A stretch of DNA of 64,000 bases from Brevibacterium sp. W7.2 (GTDB lineage Bacteria > Actinomycetota > Actinomycetes > Actinomycetales > Brevibacteriaceae), in assembly GCF_018137945.1 (NCBI RefSeq), contig NZ_CP073089.1, positions 2,728,001-2,792,000 of the forward strand. Reading direction: 5' to 3'. A program made the translations under genes and the position numbers. This document shows positions 9,614-22,104 of this stretch, one piece after another (position 1 is the stretch's first letter; each line of letters begins with the position of its first letter). Under the pieces are notes generated by a model. The model worked only from the letters and a program-made list of their open reading frames with translations, searched no databases and was not told the DNA's origin.

Positions 9614-10507
9614 TCACTCACCTCTCGCCTGGGCCAGGTCGACCTTGAAGAACTTGATGAAGATGAAGCAGATGAGGGCGACGCTGAGGAAGAGCAGCAC
9701 CGACAGCGCCGAGCCCATGCCCAGCTGCAGCTGGCCGATCGACTGGTTGTACGTGAGGAACGAGACCGTCGCGGTGTTCTGCGCGCCGGCGGTCATGACG
9801 AACACGGAGTCGAAGACGCGGAACGCGTCGAGGGTGCGGAAGAGCAGCGCCACCATGATGGCCGCCTTCATGTTCGGGATGATCACCTTCCACATCCGCT
9901 GCCACCAGGTCGCGCCGTCGACGGTCGCCGCCTCGAGCATGTCGCTGGGGATCTGCGCGAGACCGGAGAGGAGGAGCAGGGAGATGAACGGCGTCGTCTT
10001 CCAGATCTCCGCGGCGCAGATGACGATGAACGAGGACCAGAAGTCGCCGAACCAGTCGAAGGCCGGCATCGACAGCCACGTGCCGACGAAGCCGGTGCCG
10101 AGGTCGAAGGCATACTTCCAGGAGAACGCCGCGACGACGGTGATGATGCCGTAGGGGATGAGGATGGCCGTGCGCACCCACGGCCGCACTGCTTTCAGCG
10201 CGTTGAGCATGACGAGCGCGAGCGCGAACCCGAGGACGAGTTCGACGGCGACAGTGACGACCGTGAGCAGCAGGGTCACCCCGACCGTCTGCCACCACAG
10301 CGGATCGGTGAGGATGACGAGGTAGTTCTGCCCCCAGTTGACGTAGCGGTTGTCCGGGTCGGTCATCCGGTAGTTGAAGAACGAGAAGTACACCGCCTGG
10401 AGGATGGGATAGCCGGTGACGGCGAGGAGGATGATGACCGCGGGGGCCGAGAGCATCCACCCGAGTCTCGTCTCACCGCGCTGCCGGTTCGACACCTTTG
10501 CTTTCAC
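9614..10507 (-). CDS. sugA: Sugar ABC transporter permease (SugA/MalF type)
   Basis: 297 residues starting at the GTG at 10507 that overlaps the binding-protein stop by four bases. The frame is open for 450 codons further upstream but there it lies antisense-free over the binding-protein gene in another frame, so the long form is a shadow. Membrane helices begin at LGWMLSAPAVIILLAVTGYP; the EAA loop is EAATVDGATWWQRMWKVIIP. It forms the transmembrane channel with the following permease. Confidence 0.9.
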   Translation of the reverse strand: MKAKVSNRQRGETRLGWMLSAPAVIILLAVTGYPILQAVYFSFFNYRMTDPDNRYVNWGQNYLVILTDPLWWQTVGVTLLLTVVTVAVELVLGFALALVMLNALKAVRPWVRTAILIPYGIITVVAAFSWKYAFDLGTGFVGTWLSMPAFDWFGDFWSSFIVICAAEIWKTTPFISLLLLSGLAQIPSDMLEAATVDGATWWQRMWKVIIPNMKAAIMVALLFRTLDAFRVFDSVFVMTAGAQNTATVSFLTYNQSIGQLQLGMGSALSVLLFLSVALICFIFIKFFKVDLAQARGE

Positions 10508-11814
10508 AGCAGCCTCTCCCCCTTGAGGATCTCGAGGATGAATTCCTGGGACCGCGCGGGCGTGGAGTCCGGACGGACCGCCTCCGGCGGGTGCCACGAC
10601 TTCTGGATTCCGCCGGTCACCTCGTTGTAGTAGGGCGTCAGCGGCCGGGCGGCGGAGACCTGGAGCGATTCGGCGATGACCGGTGCCGCGGGGAACGCCT
10701 CCTGCACCTCCGGGTCGTCGAAGGCGGCGAGGTTCGACGGGGCGTTGCCGTCGGTGAGGAAGTACGCGGACTGCTTCTCCGGTGAGCGGATGCAGTCGAC
10801 GGCCTGGAAGGCGAGGTCCGGGTTCTCCGAGAAGGCACCGACGCCGAGGTTGATCCCGCCCAGCGGCGGCCGCGATTCCTGCCCCTCGTCGACGCGGGGG
10901 TAGAGGGTCCACCCGATGTCGTCGAGGACCGCCTGGTCGAGGCTGCCGTCCTCGACGGCGGCCTGCGAGGCCGAGTAGATGAAGGGCCAGTTGACCATGA
11001 AGCCGCCGTCGTCGCTCTGGAATTCGAGCATCGCCCCGTTCTCGTCGAGGTTCGACAGCGCGGGGCCGCCGACGCCGGTCTCGGCGATCCGCTCCATGAT
11101 GCCCGCAGCACTCCGACCGGCCTCGGAGTCGAGGCCGAGGGTGACCTGGTCGGGCGAATCGGCGTCGGGGTTCTCGACGATCTGCCCGCCGGCGGATTCG
11201 ACCATCGCATTGATCCACACCGTCAGCGACTCGGCCCTGATGCCCTGCACGCCGACGCGCTTGTCCTGACCCTCGGCGGCATCGATGATCTCGTCCCAGG
11301 TCACCGGTTGGGACATATCGAGCCCGGCCGCCTCGGCGACGGATTTGCGGTACCACAGCAGCTGGGTGTTGGCCCAGAACGGGGCGGCGACGAGGACGTC
11401 CTGCCGGGTGGAGGATTCGACCGAGGAGGGAATGACCCCGTCGGTGAACTCCCCGATGTACTCCTCGGGGACGGGAGCGAGGTAGTCGGCGTTGGCCATC
11501 TCGGCGACGTAGACCGGGTCGAGGCTCATGATGTCGATCGACGAGTCCGCCGAGGCGAGGCGGCGGATGAGCTGCTCGCGCTGGCTGGGTGCATCGTTGG
11601 GCAGCAGGCTCGTCGAGATCCGGTACGCCCCGTCGGCCTCGGCCGTGCACTGTTCGGCGATCGTCGCCTGTCCCCCGTTGTCGGGGTTGATGTACCACGT
11701 CAGGGTCGGTGTCGAGGTGTTCGCACTGCAGCCGGTGACTGCGACGAGACCGAGCAGCGCGCCGCCGGCCAGCGCCAGTCGCCACGGTCGGTGCTTCCTT
11801 GCCTTCTCCGTCAT
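10504..11814 (-). CDS. lpqY: LpqY-like trehalose/maltose-binding lipoprotein
   Basis: 436 residues. A signal peptide with lipobox VTGC (Cys29) predicts a lipid-anchored extracellular binding protein. The mature start LTWYINPDNGGQATIAEQC followed by LPNDAPSQREQLIRRLASAD and SSIDIMSLDPVYVAEMANA matches what I know of mycobacterial LpqY, the trehalose-recycling receptor. AGGTGAGCG precedes the ATG. First gene of the importer operon; the alpha-glucosidase ends 79 bp upstream. The trehalose assignment is inference from similarity; maltose or another glucoside is possible. Confidence 0.85.
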   Translation of the reverse strand: MTEKARKHRPWRLALAGGALLGLVAVTGCSANTSTPTLTWYINPDNGGQATIAEQCTAEADGAYRISTSLLPNDAPSQREQLIRRLASADSSIDIMSLDPVYVAEMANADYLAPVPEEYIGEFTDGVIPSSVESSTRQDVLVAAPFWANTQLLWYRKSVAEAAGLDMSQPVTWDEIIDAAEGQDKRVGVQGIRAESLTVWINAMVESAGGQIVENPDADSPDQVTLGLDSEAGRSAAGIMERIAETGVGGPALSNLDENGAMLEFQSDDGGFMVNWPFIYSASQAAVEDGSLDQAVLDDIGWTLYPRVDEGQESRPPLGGINLGVGAFSENPDLAFQAVDCIRSPEKQSAYFLTDGNAPSNLAAFDDPEVQEAFPAAPVIAESLQVSAARPLTPYYNEVTGGIQKSWHPPEAVRPDSTPARSQEFILEILKGERLL

Positions 11815-11893
11815 CGCTCACCTGCCACTCTGCAGCGTTGCACATGTCATGGTCGTCTGTGAGCCACATTACCCCAAGTCAGGCGGAATGGAA

Positions 11894-13561
11894 TCACTCG
11901 AGCGCGATCCACACGGCACTGTCCGCACTCAGCACCCCCTCCGACATTGCGTCAGGGTGACTTGCGGCGATGAGGTCCCCCGCCGGCAGCCCGGTGAGCA
12001 CCCGCGGCGCGGCTGTGAGGTTCGCGATCACGAGGAAGGTGCCGGTGGCGGTCGCGCTCGTGAAGGCGAGGAGACCGGCGCCGGGATCGTCGAGGGCGTG
12101 CCACGCGAAGGCTCCGGTTCCGATCCCCCGGGCGCGTCGGAGGGCGATGAGCTCGGTGTAGAGGCGAAGCTGTGAGTCCGCGGCGGCGCGCTGCGCGTCG
12201 CGGGCGAGGCCGCGGTGCGACTCGGGTTGGGGCAGCCATGTCTGAGCGCCGGCGCGGGTGCCGAAGCCGAGGTGGTCATCCGTGTCCGACCAAGGGTAGG
12301 GCGTGCGCGCCCCGTCCCGTCCGAGTTCGGTCCCCCCGCTGCGGGCGAACACCGGATCCCGTCGCTCATCGGCTGCCAGCTGCGTGTGCTCGGGCAGGCC
12401 GAGTTCGTCGCCCTGGTAGACGTAGGCGGAGCCGGGCAGGCCGAGTTCGACGAGCGCCATCGCGGCCGCGAGCCGCCGGCCCCGCGCCTCGTCCGGCTGC
12501 GGGTCCGCGGGCCCGATGCCGCGCTGATGCGGCGGCGGGGTGGGAAGTCCGAAGCGGCTGGCATGGCGGACGGTGTCGTGGTTCGACATCACCCACGTCG
12601 GGCTCGCCCCGACCTCGGCGGCTGCCGCGAAGGTCTCGTCGACGGCGCGGTGGAGGTTCCCCGGGTCGACGCCGGCCATGAGGAAGGTGAAGTTGAAGGC
12701 CTGATCCATCTCGTCGTCGCGGACGTAGCGGAAGAGGCGCGAGAGCGGTTCGACCCAGGCTTCGGCGACGAGGATCCGCTCCCCCGGATAGCCGTCGAGG
12801 ACCCGCCGCCACGCCCGGTAGACGTCATGGACACCGTCCTGGTCGAAGAACGGCGAGGCCGCAGTCGGTGACGCCGCCAGGCCCGCGTCTCCGTCGCCGG
12901 CGGGCTGGTGATCGGGCAGGCCCTCGGCCTTGATGAGACCGTGGGCGACATCGACGCGGAAGCCGTCGACGCCGCGGTCGAGCCAGAAACGCAGGACTCC
13001 CTCGAACGCCTCCCGCACGGCAGGGTTGTCCCAGTTGAGGTCGGGCTGCGTGGGATCGAAGAGATGAAGGTACCAGTCGTCGCTGCCGTCGACCCGGGTC
13101 CATGCAGGACCCCCGAAGACCGACGTCCAGTTGTTCGGCGGCGCCTCCCCGCCGTCCCGACCGGTGCGGAAGATGTACATGTCACGGGCAGGGTCCCCCG
13201 CCTCGGCGCTCATGGCCTTCTGGAACCACGGATGGGCGGCGGACGTGTGATTGGGGACGAGATCGACGATGACCCGCACTCCCGCGGCATGGGCGCGGGC
13301 GATGAGCGCATCGAAGTCGGCGAGCGTGCCGAAGACGGGATCGACGTCCCGGTAGTCGCTGATGTCGTAGCCGGCGTCGTTGCCGGGCGAGGGGTAGAAC
13401 GGGGAGAGCCAGATCGCGTCGACGCCGAGGTCGGCGAAGTGGTCGAAGCGCTCGAGGATCCCCGGCAGGTCGCCGATCCCATCGCCGTCGCCGTCGGCGA
13501 ACGAGCGCGGATAGACCTGGTAGATGACGGCGTCGGCCGCCCAGTTCCGCCCCTCTGTCAT
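11894..13561 (-). CDS. GH13 alpha-glucosidase
   Basis: 555 residues from the ATG at 13561 (GGAG seven bases before; a GTG five codons earlier is possible). GH13 motifs in order: DLVPNH, the nucleophile region GFRVDVAH (Asp204), acid/base VAEAW (Glu267) and SNHDTVR (Asp329). The QVYPRSF start and overall size fit oligo-1,6-/alpha-1,4-glucosidases (MalL/AglA). No signal peptide, so cytoplasmic. Next to the importer it probably hydrolyses imported glucosides; sequence alone does not settle linkage specificity or rule out trehalose-6-phosphate hydrolase. Confidence 0.88.
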   Translation of the reverse strand: MTEGRNWAADAVIYQVYPRSFADGDGDGIGDLPGILERFDHFADLGVDAIWLSPFYPSPGNDAGYDISDYRDVDPVFGTLADFDALIARAHAAGVRVIVDLVPNHTSAAHPWFQKAMSAEAGDPARDMYIFRTGRDGGEAPPNNWTSVFGGPAWTRVDGSDDWYLHLFDPTQPDLNWDNPAVREAFEGVLRFWLDRGVDGFRVDVAHGLIKAEGLPDHQPAGDGDAGLAASPTAASPFFDQDGVHDVYRAWRRVLDGYPGERILVAEAWVEPLSRLFRYVRDDEMDQAFNFTFLMAGVDPGNLHRAVDETFAAAAEVGASPTWVMSNHDTVRHASRFGLPTPPPHQRGIGPADPQPDEARGRRLAAAMALVELGLPGSAYVYQGDELGLPEHTQLAADERRDPVFARSGGTELGRDGARTPYPWSDTDDHLGFGTRAGAQTWLPQPESHRGLARDAQRAAADSQLRLYTELIALRRARGIGTGAFAWHALDDPGAGLLAFTSATATGTFLVIANLTAAPRVLTGLPAGDLIAASHPDAMSEGVLSADSAVWIALE

Positions 13562-13616
13562 GCTCTGTCTCCTCACTGTGCGATGCGGGCTGTGCGAAAG
13601 TCCAGCATAGACGCCG

Positions 13617-13649
13617 CAGGGGCCGCAATCATGATGATTGCGGCCCCTG
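13617..13649 (-). terminator. Hairpin terminator downstream of tuf
   Basis: A perfect 15-bp stem (CAGGGGCCGCAATCA and its complement) around a TGA loop, 46 bases after the tuf stop. No U-tract follows. A second small hairpin (CTGAGC/GCTCAG, 13662-13679) lies between it and the stop. The pair probably ends the str operon. Confidence 0.7.
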
Positions 13650-13694
13650 TGGGCTTCAGCGCTGAGCGGTGAGGCTCAGTGGAGAAGAATCAGA

Positions 13695-14888
<1,194 letters not shown>

Positions 14889-14912
14889 TGGGTTCCTCCT
14901 CGTGGTTGGCAA

Positions 14913-14981
14913 AAGATATGCGGTTCATATCTTAGACCTTTGTTGGTTATCTTTCATTCCAGTGATGTTGTTCTACATCAC
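14913..14981 (-). promoter_or_regulatory. Paired inverted repeats in the fusA-tuf gap
   Basis: Within the 114-bp spacer two hairpins occur: GTGATGT/ACATCAC (14962-14981) and AAGATATG/CATATCTT around a 5-base loop (14913-14933). The second is AT-rich, ends 24 bases before the tuf GTG and contains a TAAGAT -10-like hexamer on the minus strand. The spacer may hold a tuf promoter or an mRNA processing site; no clear -35 was found. Confidence 0.4.
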
Positions 14982-15002
14982 CTTGGCGATGAGCTGTGGA
15001 GA

Positions 15003-17108
<2,106 letters not shown>

Positions 17109-17198
17109 GGTGTCTCTCTCTCAATCGATGACTTGACCGCAGACCCTTCCCTCCCGACCGGTCTGCGCAGCAGACCGATCGGGCGGCAAGGGCGACGA

Positions 17199-17669
17199 TC
17201 ACCAGCGGTAGTGGGCGAAGGCCTTGTTGGACTCGGCCATCTTGTGGGTGTCCTCACGGCGCTTGACAGCGGCACCGAGGCCGTTGCCCGCGTCGAGGAT
17301 CTCATTCATGAGGCGCTCGGTCATCGTCTTCTCACGGCGCTGGCGGGCGTAGCCCACGAGCCAGCGCAGTGCCAGGGTCGTCGAACGAGCAGGACGGACG
17401 TCGACCGGCACCTGGTAGGTCGCACCGCCGACGCGGCGGGAGCGGACCTCGAGGGACGGGCGAATGTTGTCGAGAGCCTTCTTGAGGTTGGCAACCGGGT
17501 CGTTGCCGTTCTTCTCGCGGGTGCCCTCGAGGGCACCGTAGACGATGCGCTCGGCGGTCGAGCGCTTGCCGTCGAGCAGGATCTTGTTGATCAGCTGCGT
17601 GACGAGCGGCGAGTTGAAGACCGGGTCGACGACGATCGGTCGCTTCGGTGCAGGACCTTTGCGCGGCAT
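17199..17669 (-). CDS. rpsG: 30S ribosomal protein S7
   Basis: 156 residues, [20 protein letters not shown] at the start and the conserved [20 protein letters not shown] in the middle. S7 starts assembly of the 16S 3' domain and contacts E-site tRNA. The ATG shares one base with the rpsL stop (TAATG), so they are coupled. Confidence 0.98.
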   Translation of the reverse strand: MPRKGPAPKRPIVVDPVFNSPLVTQLINKILLDGKRSTAERIVYGALEGTREKNGNDPVANLKKALDNIRPSLEVRSRRVGGATYQVPVDVRPARSTTLALRWLVGYARQRREKTMTERLMNEILDAGNGLGAAVKRREDTHKMAESNKAFAHYRW

Positions 17670-18043
17670 TACTTCTTCTCCCTCTTCGCTCCGTACTTGC
17701 TGCGGGCCTGCTGACGGCCCTTGACACCCTGGGTGTCGAGCGAACCGCGCACGATCCGGTAGCGCACACCCGGAAGGTCCCTGACACGGCCACCGCGCAC
17801 GAGCACGATCGAGTGCTCCTGCAGGTTGTGTCCCTCACCGGGGATGTACGCGGTCACTTCGATCTGGCTCGAGAGCTTGACACGAGCGACCTTGCGAAGA
17901 GCCGAGTTCGGCTTCTTGGGGGTCGTGGTGTACACACGGGTGCACACGCCGCGACGCTGGGGGCTGCCCTTCAGGGCAGGGGCGTCGGACCCTGCGGACT
18001 TGTTATGCCGTCCTTTGCGGACGAGCTGCTGGATTGTCGGCAC
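17669..18043 (-). CDS. rpsL: 30S ribosomal protein S12
   Basis: 124 residues from the GTG at 18043 (GGAG eight bases upstream), giving the standard start [14 protein letters not shown]. The decoding-site loops [19 protein letters not shown] and [20 protein letters not shown] are intact, including the lysines whose mutation causes streptomycin resistance (TPKKPNS, LP-type loop). First gene of the str operon; the open frame upstream to 18172 is not coding. Confidence 0.97.
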   Translation of the reverse strand: MPTIQQLVRKGRHNKSAGSDAPALKGSPQRRGVCTRVYTTTPKKPNSALRKVARVKLSSQIEVTAYIPGEGHNLQEHSIVLVRGGRVRDLPGVRYRIVRGSLDTQGVKGRQQARSKYGAKREKK

Positions 18044-18448
18044 TAAGCGTTCTCCATTGCTTCTCGATGAACCTAATTCCCACATCGGCCGCGACGCAGG
18101 TCGCGTTTGTGAACCGTGGGACATATCCGACTGAACACCGGGTGAAGCTTGACTCCCGATGCCAGTAACCACGCGGCCTCACGCACCCTGCGCTCGGGAG
18201 TGTCGCAAGGACACGCGCGCGCAGGGTTCTGCTCGGTCGGGCGGCCTGCGCCGGTCGCACTCACACGGGGTCCAGGCCTCACAACACACCTGGCATGATC
18301 GTCCGACGACGCAGATAACACAATCAGTCGCCTCCCAGAATATCGCGTGCGCGAGCCTCCGGTCAAAATCGCCGGAAGCGGCGTATCCTGCTCCGCCCGG
18401 CCGCCCTCGGGCGGAGAGACACGGGTCACGATATAGCAGGGTCGCTTC
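18044..18448. other. Divergent intergenic region, rpsL and furA promoters
   Basis: About 440 bp between the divergent rpsL (minus) and furA (plus) starts. It must contain the str-operon promoter, but I found only weak hexamers on the minus strand (a TTATCT around 18318-18323 without a good -35). The stretch next to furA holds the operator listed separately. No ORF here has a plausible start or recognisable product. Confidence 0.5.
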
Positions 18449-18463
18449 CTTGACTCATTCAAG
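18449..18463 (+). promoter_or_regulatory. Candidate FurA operator upstream of furA-katG
   Basis: An inverted repeat CTTGA-CTCAT-TCAAG followed by an AT-rich AAAACC, 23 bases before the furA GTG. It contains TTGACT as a possible -35. Mycobacterial FurA is known to repress its own gene through a single AT-rich operator beginning with a similar CTTGACT element; the likeness is from memory and not aligned. Confidence 0.5.
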
Positions 18464-18485
18464 AAAACCATGCAAGGGTGAAGGG

Positions 18486-18965
18486 GTGACAGAGGAACAA
18501 CAGGCGCCGACGGGGAACTATTCCGCGATCCTGCGGACCAGCTCCCTGCGCGTGACGAAGCAGAGAGTCGCGGTGCTGGCAGCGGTGGACTCCCATCCCC
18601 ACGCCGACACCGAGACCGTCATCCGCGCGGTCAGACAGGACCTCCCCGAGGTCTCCCATCAGGCCGTCTACGACTCACTCCACACCCTCACCGAGGCGGG
18701 TCTCCTCCGCTGCATCCAACCGTCCGGGTCCGTCTCCCGGTACGAGCGGCGCATCGGCGACAACCACCACCATCTCGTGTGCCGGGAGTGCAGCCGGATC
18801 GTCGACATCGACTGCACGGTCGGTCAGGCCCCGTGCCTGACCCCATCACACGATCACGGCTTCGTCATCGACGAGGCCGAGGTGACGTTCTGGGGTCTGT
18901 GCCCGGACTGCGCCCGTCGCAGTGCGGCTCCGGAGCCCGAACTCGAACTGCCCTCTGTCGTCTGA
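18486..18965 (+). CDS. furA: Fur-family peroxide-sensing repressor (FurA type)
   Basis: 159 residues from the GTG at 18486, preceded by AAGGGTGAAGGG; the frame is open upstream but without a start signal. N-terminal winged helix (LRVTKQRVAVLAAVDSHPHA ... SHQAVYDSLHTLTEAGLLR), then the metal region GDNHHHLVCRECSRIVDID with Cys-x2-Cys and a second CPDC pair in FWGLCPDCARR, typical of FurA/PerR. It sits 77 bp upstream of katG, the arrangement in mycobacteria and streptomycetes where FurA represses katG until oxidised. Cytoplasmic DNA-binding protein. Confidence 0.9.
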   Translation: MTEEQQAPTGNYSAILRTSSLRVTKQRVAVLAAVDSHPHADTETVIRAVRQDLPEVSHQAVYDSLHTLTEAGLLRCIQPSGSVSRYERRIGDNHHHLVCRECSRIVDIDCTVGQAPCLTPSHDHGFVIDEAEVTFWGLCPDCARRSAAPEPELELPSVV

Positions 18966-19042
18966 GCCGGGAGGCGCTCTCGCTGCGCCCTTCCGTCGCC
19001 ATCAGCTGAGCCCGCCCGGGGCTCGACACCGAAAGGAACACC

Positions 19043-21253
19043 ATGACCGACACCTCCACTGCAGGCGGCTGCCCAGTCGTCCACACGTCTTCGGGTGCCA
19101 ACCCGACGTCCGAACCCGGATCGCTGACCACTCCCCTGCAGGGCGACGCCAACGCCCAGTGGTGGCCCAACCGTCTCAACCTCAAGATCCTCGCGAAGAA
19201 CCAGCCCGCCCGCGACCCGATGGACGCCGACTTCGACTACGCGGCGGAGTTCTCCACCCTCGACTACGACGGGCTCAAGGCGGACCTCGCCGCGCTGATG
19301 ACGACGAGCGAGGACTGGTGGCCGGCCGACTTCGGCAACTACGGTCCGTTCATGATCCGCATGGCCTGGCACTCCGCCGGCACCTACCGCGTCCAGGACG
19401 GCCGCGGCGGCGGCGGTGAGGGCCAGCAGCGCTTCGCGCCGCTCAACTCATGGCCGGACAATGTCGGACTCGACAAGGCCCGCCGCCTCCTGTGGCCGGT
19501 GAAGAAGAAGTACGGCAAGAAGATCTCGTGGGCCGACCTCTTCATCCTCGCGGGCAATGTCGCCCTCGAGCAGATGGGATTCAAGACCTTCGGCTTCGCC
19601 GGCGGTCGTGCCGACGTGTGGGAGCCCGACAACGACGTCTACTGGGGTTCGGAGACCGAATGGCTGGGCACCGACAAGCGCTACGCGGGCAACCGTGAGC
19701 TGCAGAAGCCGCTCGCGGCGACGACGATGGGCCTCATCTACGTCAACCCCGAGGGCCCCGAGGGCGAACCCGACCCGGTCAAGGCCGCCGCTGACATCCG
19801 CGAGACCTTCGGCCGGATGGCGATGAACGACGAGGAGACCGTCGCCCTCATCGCCGGCGGCCACACCTTCGGCAAGACCCACGGCGCCGGCCCCGAGAGC
19901 CACAAGGGTGCGGATCCGGAAGCCGGTGCCCTCGAGGAGCAGGGGCTCGGCTGGAAGTCCGACTTCGGCACCGGTTCGGGCAACGACGCGATCGGCAGCG
20001 GCATCGAGGTCACGTGGACCTACCACCCGACCCGCTGGGACAACGAGTTCTTCCACATCCTCTTCGCGTACGAGTGGGAGAAGTTCGAGAACGAGGGCGG
20101 CCACATCCAGTGGCGTCCGGTCGACGGCGGCGGCGACGACATGGTGCCGATGGCCCAGGGTGAGGGACGCCGTGAGCCCCGCATGCTCACGACCGACCTC
20201 TCGCTGCGCTTCGACCCCGCCTACGAGAAGATCTCGCGTCGCTTCAAGGACGATCAGAAGGCCTTCGAGGACGCGTTCGCCCGTGCGTGGTTCAAGCTCA
20301 CGCACCGCGACATGGGACCCGCGACCCGCTACCTCGGACCCGAGGTGCCGAACGAGGACCTCATCTGGCAGGATCCGATCCCAGCGGGCACCCCGCTCAA
20401 CAACGGCGAGGTCGAACTCGTCAAGGCGGCCGTGCGCAACTCGGGCCTCAGCGTCTCCCAGCTCGTGTCGACGACGTGGGCCGCCGCGTCCTCGCACCGC
20501 GTCTCCGACATGCGCGGCGGCGTCAACGGCGGTCGCCTGCGGCTGGAACCACAGCGGAACTGGACGGCCAATGAGCCGGCCAAGCTCGCCGAGGTGATCG
20601 GCGTGCTCGAGCGCATCGCCGCCGAGACCGGCGCCTCCTTCGCCGATGTCGTCGCGATCGCCGGGGCCGTCGGCGTCGAGACCGCCGCCGCGGCTGCGGG
20701 CTTCGACGTCACCGTGCCCGTGTCGACCGGACGCGGGGACGCCTCGCAGGAGCAGACGGACGTCGAGTCCTTCTCCTACCTCGAGCCGACCCACGACGGC
20801 TTCCGGAACTACCTCACCCCGGGCCTGCCGCTGGCCGCCGAGTATCTCCTCCTCGACCAGGCGAGCCTGCTCGGGCTCACCACCTCCGAGCTCACGGTGC
20901 TCATCGGCGGACTCCGCGTCCTCGGCGCGAACTACGAGGACTCCGAGCTCGGTGTGTTCACCGACCGCAAGGGCGAGCTGACGAACGACTTCTTCGTCAA
21001 CCTCCTCGAGCTCGGCAACACGTGGAAGGCCGTCGGCGATTCGGCGACGACCAACCTCTACGAGTCCTACTCCCCGGCCGGTGAGAAGCTGTGGTCGGGC
21101 AGCCGTGTCGACCTGCTCTTCGGGTCGAACTCCGAGCTGCGCGCGATCGCCGAGGTCTACGCCTCCGACGATGCACAGGAGAAGTTCGTCAACGACTTCG
21201 TCAATGCCTGGTCGAAGGTCGTCGAGGCCGACCGCTACGACCTCAAGCGCTGA
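19043..21253 (+). CDS. katG: Catalase-peroxidase KatG
   Basis: 736 residues, the usual two-domain size. Distal haem residues Arg106, Trp109 and His110 in [10 protein letters not shown]; Tyr233 ([11 protein letters not shown]) and Met259 ([11 protein letters not shown]) complete the Met-Tyr-Trp crosslink needed for catalase activity; proximal haem ligand His274 in [11 protein letters not shown]. It destroys hydrogen peroxide and organic peroxides. AAAGGAAC precedes the ATG. Co-transcription with furA is likely; a strong hairpin follows at 21321. Confidence 0.97.
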   Translation: MTDTSTAGGCPVVHTSSGANPTSEPGSLTTPLQGDANAQWWPNRLNLKILAKNQPARDPMDADFDYAAEFSTLDYDGLKADLAALMTTSEDWWPADFGNYGPFMIRMAWHSAGTYRVQDGRGGGGEGQQRFAPLNSWPDNVGLDKARRLLWPVKKKYGKKISWADLFILAGNVALEQMGFKTFGFAGGRADVWEPDNDVYWGSETEWLGTDKRYAGNRELQKPLAATTMGLIYVNPEGPEGEPDPVKAAADIRETFGRMAMNDEETVALIAGGHTFGKTHGAGPESHKGADPEAGALEEQGLGWKSDFGTGSGNDAIGSGIEVTWTYHPTRWDNEFFHILFAYEWEKFENEGGHIQWRPVDGGGDDMVPMAQGEGRREPRMLTTDLSLRFDPAYEKISRRFKDDQKAFEDAFARAWFKLTHRDMGPATRYLGPEVPNEDLIWQDPIPAGTPLNNGEVELVKAAVRNSGLSVSQLVSTTWAAASSHRVSDMRGGVNGGRLRLEPQRNWTANEPAKLAEVIGVLERIAAETGASFADVVAIAGAVGVETAAAAAGFDVTVPVSTGRGDASQEQTDVESFSYLEPTHDGFRNYLTPGLPLAAEYLLLDQASLLGLTTSELTVLIGGLRVLGANYEDSELGVFTDRKGELTNDFFVNLLELGNTWKAVGDSATTNLYESYSPAGEKLWSGSRVDLLFGSNSELRAIAEVYASDDAQEKFVNDFVNAWSKVVEADRYDLKR

Positions 21254-21320
21254 GGTCAGTCTCTCCTCGCCGTGGTGGGCCGCCTCGGCGAGGATGACCT
21301 GCCCTGTGAGGAGAGGTGAG

Positions 21321-21352
21321 AAGGCGGTGTCCCGTTATCGGGGCACCGCCTT
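21321..21352 (+). terminator. Terminator-like hairpin after katG
   Basis: A 14-bp stem (AAGGCGGTGTCCCG pairing with CGGGGCACCGCCTT, one G-U) around TTAT, 67 bases after the katG stop, with no U-tract. It separates katG from the DUF1707-pfkA unit, whose start is 68 bases further on. A weaker CTCGCCG/CGGCGAG hairpin lies just upstream. Confidence 0.65.
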
Positions 21353-21420
21353 CGTCGTGTCCCGCCTCGTCGGTGAATCGTCCGACACCGGAGAGTGTGT
21401 CCGCCGCTACACTGGGGGTC

Positions 21421-22104
21421 ATGCCCGACGAACAGCTCGAACCACCGTCCCGCCCGAGGATCCGGGCCTCCGACGCCGACCGCGACGCCGTCCTCGCCGT
21501 CATCACCGAGGCGGTGAGCAGCGGTCGCCTCGACCCCGATGAGACCGCCGAGCGGCAGGACGAGGCGATCCGGGCGAAGTACCTCGACGAGCTCGCTCCG
21601 CTCATCGTCGACCTGCCCGAAGGACGCGAACTCCACCACCGCCTCGAGCAGCAGACGGGCGGAACGACCCCGGGTGCCCAGATCGTGCCGCGCAATGCAC
21701 CCGCGCCGCTCTCGCCGACTGCCCCGCCGGGCTCGGCGAGCCCCGTGAACTCGGTGGCGATCATGTCCGGGCGGGAGATCGACGTGCCCGCCGGCACCGC
21801 CGAGGTGACGACGTACGCGCTCATGGGCGGGGACAACATCGACCTCACCGAGGTCATGGGTCCCGGCGTCACCGTCGAACTCGTGGCGTATTCGATGTGG
21901 GCCGGCAACGACATCTACGTGCCGCCGGGCGTGCAGATCAAGGACGAGACGATCAACATCATGGCCGGCAACGAGATCCGGCAGTCGGCCAGAGGCGACG
22001 GCTCGAACGGCACCGTCGTGCTCAAGGGGTTCTCGCTCATGGCCGGCCACGACGTGCACTTGGCCAAAGGCTACCGAGGAAAGGACCAGGGACAGCTGAC
22101 ATGA
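21421..22104 (+). CDS. DUF1707 protein with LiaF-like C-terminal domain
   Basis: 227 residues. Residues about 10-65 (IRASDADRDAVLAVITEAVSS ... YLDELAPLIVDLP) are a DUF1707/SHOCT-like helical domain found at the N-terminus of many actinobacterial proteins. After a Pro/Ala linker, residues 110-220 are a repetitive beta segment (VAIMSGREIDVP, YALMGGDNIDL, YSMWAGNDIYVP, NIMAGNEIRQS, FSLMAGHDVHLA), resembling the C-terminal domain of LiaF-type cell-envelope-stress proteins. No membrane segment, so probably cytoplasmic. Its stop overlaps the pfkA start by four bases. Function unknown. Confidence 0.82.
   Translation: MPDEQLEPPSRPRIRASDADRDAVLAVITEAVSSGRLDPDETAERQDEAIRAKYLDELAPLIVDLPEGRELHHRLEQQTGGTTPGAQIVPRNAPAPLSPTAPPGSASPVNSVAIMSGREIDVPAGTAEVTTYALMGGDNIDLTEVMGPGVTVELVAYSMWAGNDIYVPPGVQIKDETINIMAGNEIRQSARGDGSNGTVVLKGFSLMAGHDVHLAKGYRGKDQGQLT

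Noticed and set aside
9614..11869. A 751-codon permease
   Set aside because: The upstream 450 codons overlap the binding-lipoprotein gene in another frame; the real start is the GTG at 10507 with a four-base overlap.
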